This document shows, in pieces, positions 59,507-64,000 of a stretch of 64,000 nt of DNA. This DNA is from Paludibacteraceae bacterium (lineage in GTDB: Bacteria > Bacteroidota > Bacteroidia > Bacteroidales > Paludibacteraceae). The stretch's first letter is position 1. The number at the start of each line of letters is the position of its first letter. Where the stretch lies: assembly GCA_017464025.1 (NCBI GenBank), contig JAFUEI010000052.1:1-64000 (forward strand). Direction: 5' to 3'. The translations under genes were made by a program, and so were the position numbers. A model generated the notes under the pieces. That model had not been told where the DNA came from. It did no database searches and was given only the letters and a program-made list of their open reading frames with translations.

Positions 59507-61363
59507 TTAAAGGATTACTAATTCCACACGACGGTTGCGTGCGCGTCCCTCCTCCGTATCGTTCGTGTCAATAGGCTCCTTTTCGCCTCGTCCCTCTGCC
59601 TCTATGCGATCGGCATGTATGCCGCGGCGCACCATCTCGTCCTTCACACTGCCCGCACGGCCTTCCGACAGGCGCTGGTTGTCCTCGTCCGAACCCACCG
59701 AGTCGGTATGACCGATGATACGGATGCGCAACTCCTGATTCTCGTTCAGCAAATCGTACAGGTCCTGCAGGCCGGCTTCCGACTCAGGCAGTATCACCAC
59801 CGAATTGGTGGCAAAATACAAATCATGCAGTATGATGGCCCGCTTCCGCACTATCGGCTCCAGCGTGAAGCGCTCCTCGCTGTCTGTATCCGCTATGTCA
59901 GCCGTATAGGACAGGTAGTCGGGGGCTGTGATATGTATCCGCCACGCGCCGTCCGTCGGCAGCTTTACGCTCCCGCTGCCGGCCACCGTATCGGTCTTCA
60001 CCGTAGCCACGGCTTTGTCCCCTTCCCGAGGCAGAAATTCCGCCTGCGCCGCCACAAAACGGCCCGTCTTGCTGTCGCACACCACAAAACGATACACCGG
60101 CACCGGCCGCAAGCCGATGCGCACCGTGTCGTTGTCCTCTCCATGATAATGCTGTATGCCATGCTGCGGCAGATAACCGCTCTTCGAGGCATCCACCGTA
60201 TATTCGCCCTCAGGCTGCCGTTTGCTAAATACCCCCCTGCCGTTGGTGCTCTTCTTGAGCGGACGGCCGCTTTCCCCCTGAATGGCCAATGCCACTCCCG
60301 ACAAGGCCTTCTGCTGCTTGCTGTCATACGTATAAACCGCCATGTAGCCGTTCTGCTTCTTGGCGGCCCTCACCTTGTTCATCTGGAGTAAGGCCGTGAA
60401 CTTCACGCCTACCAGCAGACTGTTCATCCTCCCGGGGGCCCAGTCCGACTGCAACAGTGAGCGTGTCTCTATCTTTTCTTCCGTCGTAGTGGCAAACACG
60501 CCCGTCTCGCCCGTCTGCCAGTTCGGCAGGCCATAGTCGGCAAACAGCGCTATACGCATACGCCACGGGCGCGCACGGTCCTCGTTCTGGTTTACCCAGT
60601 CCTGCGAAAGCAACTGGTCAAGCAGGATGCCTATCTCGGCCGAGATAGTGCCGTCCAACCCAAAACGGTTCACGCCTGTCAGACGATAGGGAGCCTCCGT
60701 GGCGCCGTGCCCCGGAATGTTCGCCCATTCATCAGCCCACGCATCAGGGTCGGTAATGGTGGTATATACGTCTCCCTCCTGACTGAACGGTGTATAGACT
60801 GTCCAGCCTATCTTGCCGCCGGCCTTGAAGTACCATTTGTCAAAACGCGCACCCAGCATCAGCGGCAGCATCACCTGCATCGGGAGCTGCTGCTCTTGCA
60901 TATTGCGCAGATAATAGTTCTTCGTCTGGTTGTATTCCGACAGAGGTTGCTCATAGGGCTCCGTGAAGTTCAGTCTGTCGGCTGAAGAGAACAGGCGGAA
61001 CTCCGGCCCTGCCGACAGCAGAAACTTCTTGTAGTTGTACTCATAGCCCGCGCCCAACAGCATGCCGCCGCCCCCTGTAAATTGCGAACTGCCCGTCTGC
61101 GTGCCGCCGGTCGTGAAACGGCTCCCGCTGTTTACAAGCCCCGAATAGCCTGCACCGCCGTAGAAATATACGTTATGAATGTCAAACCGCCGGGCGTTGT
61201 AGCGCTTCAGTTCCTTGGCCGTCATTGCCTTCTTTTTGCCGGACTGACGGCTGCTCTTTTGCACGCTCTTGGCGGGTGATTTCTTCTGGGTCGCGCCCTC
61301 AGCCGGCATACCGGTGCCGCACAGCAGCAACACCGTCAATAGTATGTATTTAAGGTTTCTCAT
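59507..61363 (-). CDS. Outer-membrane barrel / CNA-B-like / OmpA peptidoglycan-binding hybrid
   Basis: A 618-residue protein with a signal peptide (MRNLKYILLTVLLLCGTGMPAEGA) and a basic Lys/Ser-rich linker. A beta-barrel-like region of about 280 residues follows (HNVYFYGGAGYSGLVNSG, GGGMLLGAGYEYNYKKFLLSAGPEFRLFS). Next are two small beta modules like carboxypeptidase-regulatory/CNA-B domains (GVALAIQGESGRPLKKSTNGRGVFSKRQPEGEYTVDASKSGY), and then a full OmpA C-terminal domain (LYFATNSVVILPESEAGLQDLYDLL, IIGHTDSVGSDEDNQRLSEGRAGSVKDEMVRRGI, RARNRRVELVIL). The OmpA part should bind peptidoglycan. Its start overlaps the upstream gene's stop, and the next gene starts 13 bases later, so it is likely the anchor of the two surface proteins. 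Confidence 0.85.
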   Translation of the reverse strand: MRNLKYILLTVLLLCGTGMPAEGATQKKSPAKSVQKSSRQSGKKKAMTAKELKRYNARRFDIHNVYFYGGAGYSGLVNSGSRFTTGGTQTGSSQFTGGGGMLLGAGYEYNYKKFLLSAGPEFRLFSSADRLNFTEPYEQPLSEYNQTKNYYLRNMQEQQLPMQVMLPLMLGARFDKWYFKAGGKIGWTVYTPFSQEGDVYTTITDPDAWADEWANIPGHGATEAPYRLTGVNRFGLDGTISAEIGILLDQLLSQDWVNQNEDRARPWRMRIALFADYGLPNWQTGETGVFATTTEEKIETRSLLQSDWAPGRMNSLLVGVKFTALLQMNKVRAAKKQNGYMAVYTYDSKQQKALSGVALAIQGESGRPLKKSTNGRGVFSKRQPEGEYTVDASKSGYLPQHGIQHYHGEDNDTVRIGLRPVPVYRFVVCDSKTGRFVAAQAEFLPREGDKAVATVKTDTVAGSGSVKLPTDGAWRIHITAPDYLSYTADIADTDSEERFTLEPIVRKRAIILHDLYFATNSVVILPESEAGLQDLYDLLNENQELRIRIIGHTDSVGSDEDNQRLSEGRAGSVKDEMVRRGIHADRIEAEGRGEKEPIDTNDTEEGRARNRRVELVIL

Positions 61364-64000
61364 TGTATCCGTATTCCTTGCGCGTTATACTTTGTTTCGC
61401 CAACGATGATTACCAGTTGCTGGTTCTCTATCATCTTGCGGGCACCGGCTGTGGCCGGCTTCTGATAAGGAGTCGGCACAAACGGACACGACTCCGTTTC
61501 CTCACCGTCAGTCGTGCTGACCACTACGCTGTATTGTGCCGACAGGTCCAGACCGCCCGCCTCATAGTAATACGACAGCGTTGCCCCGTCTATAGGCTGC
61601 CCGTTCTTCTGCCATTGGAACGTCTGCAACTGCAAACCGTCTAATTTGTCGGCCTTATATACCGACAGCACGTCCCCCCAACGCTGGAATATCATGTTGC
61701 GGCACGGACGCGTCATCTCTTCCGTATGCGTCACCACACAGCCGTAGTCATTGTAGAAGTCAAATACGAAGGTTCCGCCGTTCAGACCCGTCAGCAGGGT
61801 GTCGGCGGTCGCATGACGCTCGCCGTTCAGCATGTAATAGTCATACCCCGTTCCCGAAACACGGAACTCGCCCGTATATTCCGCATCCCCCACAATGTCT
61901 TTCATCACCACCACCGGCAGCAGGCTGTCCAGCACCGTCACCGGTATCCATATCGTGGAGTCGCAACCGAAACGGTTGGTCTTGAAACGCACGAAGTTGC
62001 CCGATGTGGTGTATTTGTAGCAGTCCCCGTCAATGCAAAGCGGCTCTTCCGCACATACCGTCGTATCCGGTAGATACACCTTGTCCTGCGGATGCAGATG
62101 CAGCGTCCAGGTGTAGGCGCTGTCGCAACCGGCCTGACTCTTCCACGCTACATGATAACTGCGCTCCTCCGCCGCATAGAATATGCTGTCCGAGTATTTG
62201 TCGCCTATCTGTATGTAGCCCCCTTGGCAGATGGTGGTGTCTATCAGGGTGTGGGTGTCGCCTATCTGCGGCACGTCAAAAAACAGGGTCGTATCGCCGT
62301 GACAGGCCCCGTCGGCAATATACGCCTGCAGCGTCGCCCAATAGCGCCCGCCCGCCTCAGGAAGTTCCAAAAGCGGATTTTCGTCGTCATAACGCAGGGT
62401 ATCCGCACCGCCTAAACGGCATATCGTCCACTCGTAGTTCTCGCACTTCTCGTCATAGTGGTGCTCGCTCTTGCCGTTATATTGAGTAAAGATATGGCTG
62501 TGGTTGATTAGGCGCACCCTGTTGCGGCATTCCGACGGTTCATAACGGTACTCCGCCTCTGCCACAGGAGTACGCGGATAATTGGCCGTCGAGAGCGAGA
62601 ACTGACAGTCAGGACTCTCCGTCGAGGTCAGTACACAGGTGTATGTCGTCGTGTCCGAAGGGGCAAGGGTCAGGGTCAGCGATTTGCCCCCCTGCTCCTC
62701 GGCAAGAGGTTGCATCCGGTTGTTGTACCACTGGTAGCTGAAACCTTCCGGCGCATTGATTTTTATCTCACTCTCCTCGGCACAACTGTTCGAATATATT
62801 TTGGCCGCCGCACAGCCTAACGTAAAGTAAGCATACCCGTAGTGACCGCTCTGGGCGCAGTCATAGGTGGTCAGACGGATGATGATGTCCTCCCCGTCAA
62901 ACTCCTCCAGATTCAGACCTACCGTGGTCCACTCTTTCCAGCAGACAGGTATCTTCCCGCGGGTGTTTTTTCCTTCATACGTATGCCAGCCCGGAGTGGT
63001 GGCGTCGCGGTCTGCGGCAAAATACACGTAACCGCAAGTGGGGTCCACCAATTCATCGCCACGCATTATCTCCAGCTTGAAATGGGGTTGCTCTGCCTCC
63101 CTGTGCCCGGGGTCTTCCATCACGATGGCATATTTGAGCAGCAGGATGGCCGCATTGTCGGCATCCACATGAAACTTGTAGCTGATAGCCTCTGCCTCTG
63201 CACCTATGTTCCAGTTGCCTAATCTTACCGAAGCCAGCTCGCCCGGTGGTATCAGCGGAAGGGCATAGCCCGTGCGCGCATCATACATGTCGGTCTCCCA
63301 GTTCACCGAATGACGGCTGTACTGGTCGCTGTACCCGTTGTCTATCACACCTTCATACGAATACGGGTTGTTGAAACTCCCGAACTGGCACAGTGTGGTG
63401 AGTGTGTCCTCCAGATCCACATAGTCCAGGCAGTGCTTCTCCGGACAGAACACCACAAAATTGTTCAGGTAGCGCCACGCGCTCTCCACCGTATCGTTGC
63501 ATATTCCCCGCACCCTGAACGTATACATGCCTTCGCTCAGGTTCTCTATTATCAGGTTCTGGCGCGTGATGTGCGTCCGGCTTATCCAACGCTCGTTGCC
63601 CGTGCGCTTGTATTCCAAGGCATATTCGGCCGCCGTCCCTGTCCAGCGCAACTCCAAGCTGTCACAGTTGATGACCGAGGCCTCCAGACTGCTCGGTATG
63701 CCGCAGTCGGCCGATGTTATCTGTATATTGTCTATGCAGGCACTCAGCGGCACCTGCAGCGTGGTGTCTGTGTTGGCGGAAGCCCAGATAAAGAACAAAC
63801 GGAGCGGACGACTGCCGTTCGATGAGATGAACTGCGCACTCGACCCCGACGAGGTGATAATCTGGTTGCGCCAGCGGGTGGCATCGCTCATCGACATACA
63901 CTCCGGTATGATGTATTTGCTCAGCTCCCCCGTAACGACGCTCTTCCCCGGGGCGGCCTCCATCGCCGGAAGCACGCTCACAGGGGCTATGCCGGCCCAC
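61360..64000 (-). CDS. Large modular surface protein, 5' end outside the window
   Basis: The frame is open to the window edge (first residues WAGIAPVSVLPAMEAAPG), so the start is missing; about 880 residues are present. It is a paralogue of the 1013-residue protein: both share ELASVRLGNWNIGAEAEAISYKFHV, LKYAIVMEDPGH, CWKEWTTVGLNLEEFDGEDIIIRLTTYDCAQSGHYGYAYFTLGC and later Ig-like modules. Its first visible part has an Fn3-like module (CDSLELRWTGTAAEYALEYKRTGNERWISRTHI). Its C-terminus ends IIVGETKYNAQGIRIQ, the short tail seen on many Bacteroidales surface proteins. The stop overlaps the start of the OmpA hybrid (ATGA). It is likely a cell-surface adhesin; ligand unknown. Confidence 0.82.
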   Translation of the reverse strand, partial: WAGIAPVSVLPAMEAAPGKSVVTGELSKYIIPECMSMSDATRWRNQIITSSGSSAQFISSNGSRPLRLFFIWASANTDTTLQVPLSACIDNIQITSADCGIPSSLEASVINCDSLELRWTGTAAEYALEYKRTGNERWISRTHITRQNLIIENLSEGMYTFRVRGICNDTVESAWRYLNNFVVFCPEKHCLDYVDLEDTLTTLCQFGSFNNPYSYEGVIDNGYSDQYSRHSVNWETDMYDARTGYALPLIPPGELASVRLGNWNIGAEAEAISYKFHVDADNAAILLLKYAIVMEDPGHREAEQPHFKLEIMRGDELVDPTCGYVYFAADRDATTPGWHTYEGKNTRGKIPVCWKEWTTVGLNLEEFDGEDIIIRLTTYDCAQSGHYGYAYFTLGCAAAKIYSNSCAEESEIKINAPEGFSYQWYNNRMQPLAEEQGGKSLTLTLAPSDTTTYTCVLTSTESPDCQFSLSTANYPRTPVAEAEYRYEPSECRNRVRLINHSHIFTQYNGKSEHHYDEKCENYEWTICRLGGADTLRYDDENPLLELPEAGGRYWATLQAYIADGACHGDTTLFFDVPQIGDTHTLIDTTICQGGYIQIGDKYSDSIFYAAEERSYHVAWKSQAGCDSAYTWTLHLHPQDKVYLPDTTVCAEEPLCIDGDCYKYTTSGNFVRFKTNRFGCDSTIWIPVTVLDSLLPVVVMKDIVGDAEYTGEFRVSGTGYDYYMLNGERHATADTLLTGLNGGTFVFDFYNDYGCVVTHTEEMTRPCRNMIFQRWGDVLSVYKADKLDGLQLQTFQWQKNGQPIDGATLSYYYEAGGLDLSAQYSVVVSTTDGEETESCPFVPTPYQKPATAGARKMIENQQLVIIVGETKYNAQGIRIQ

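Overview
The window looks like a stretch of chromosome from a member of the Bacteroidales; the genus cannot be fixed from sequence alone. The evidence is the gene content: ATP-dependent PEP carboxykinase, large eukaryote-like IleS, OmpA and outer-membrane barrel families, and Bacteroidetes-type lipoproteins. The Bacteroidetes promoter (-33 TTTG, about 20 bp, -7 TAnnTTTG) also recurs before most transcription units. Shine-Dalgarno sites are almost absent, with one clear exception before hsp20. There are no rRNA genes, CRISPR arrays or complete insertion sequences, and only one tRNA gene (Pro, CGG).

Layout. 0-12.6 kb is mostly housekeeping: the 3' part of pckA, gcvH, an HU gene, a rhomboid protease coupled to a membrane-anchored EEP phosphatase/nuclease, a beta-propeller-like lipoprotein, 5-formyl-THF cyclo-ligase, an orphan OmpR-type regulator preceded by a possible 41-codon membrane peptide, ddl, a polyprenyl synthase, hsp20 and two conserved unknowns. 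12.6-21.6 kb is metabolic: a reverse-order alcohol/aldehyde dehydrogenase fusion, class II aldolase, CBM-bearing 4-alpha-glucanotransferase, a LolD-type ATPase and DprA. 21.6-23.9 kb is a visibly AT-rich island with a frameshifted lipoprotein gene, a PH-like membrane protein and a membrane-tethered HTH protein. 23.9-29.2 kb holds vanZ-like, gpmI, smpB, topA and tRNA-Pro.

29.5-42.3 kb is the most unusual part. A CPA2 antiporter, an outer-membrane barrel and an RND adaptor lipoprotein are followed by two giant fusions. The first joins an RND inner-membrane pump to its outer-membrane factor in one 1511-residue chain, with an internal TM/lipobox at the joint. The second joins an inner-membrane-anchored TamB to a POTRA-less Omp85/TamL-type barrel in 1605 residues. 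Each would span the whole envelope as one polypeptide.

42.5-54.0 kb is a tight run on the plus strand: ileS, a small lipoprotein, an AsmA-like protein, a Ser/Thr/Ala-rich lipoprotein, an M3 peptidase lipoprotein and a polytopic membrane protein. A minus-strand barrel gene and recO follow. 55.5-64.0 kb is a minus-strand, translationally coupled operon of two paralogous surface proteins (one with a clear PKD-type domain), a barrel/OmpA hybrid and a small barrel; its first gene runs off the window.

Intergenic DNA carries several dispersed elements: GAGACGTG-type palindromes (three copies), a roughly 90-bp repeat (two copies), a 21-bp-period triple direct repeat before hsp20, and period-8 tandem repeats.
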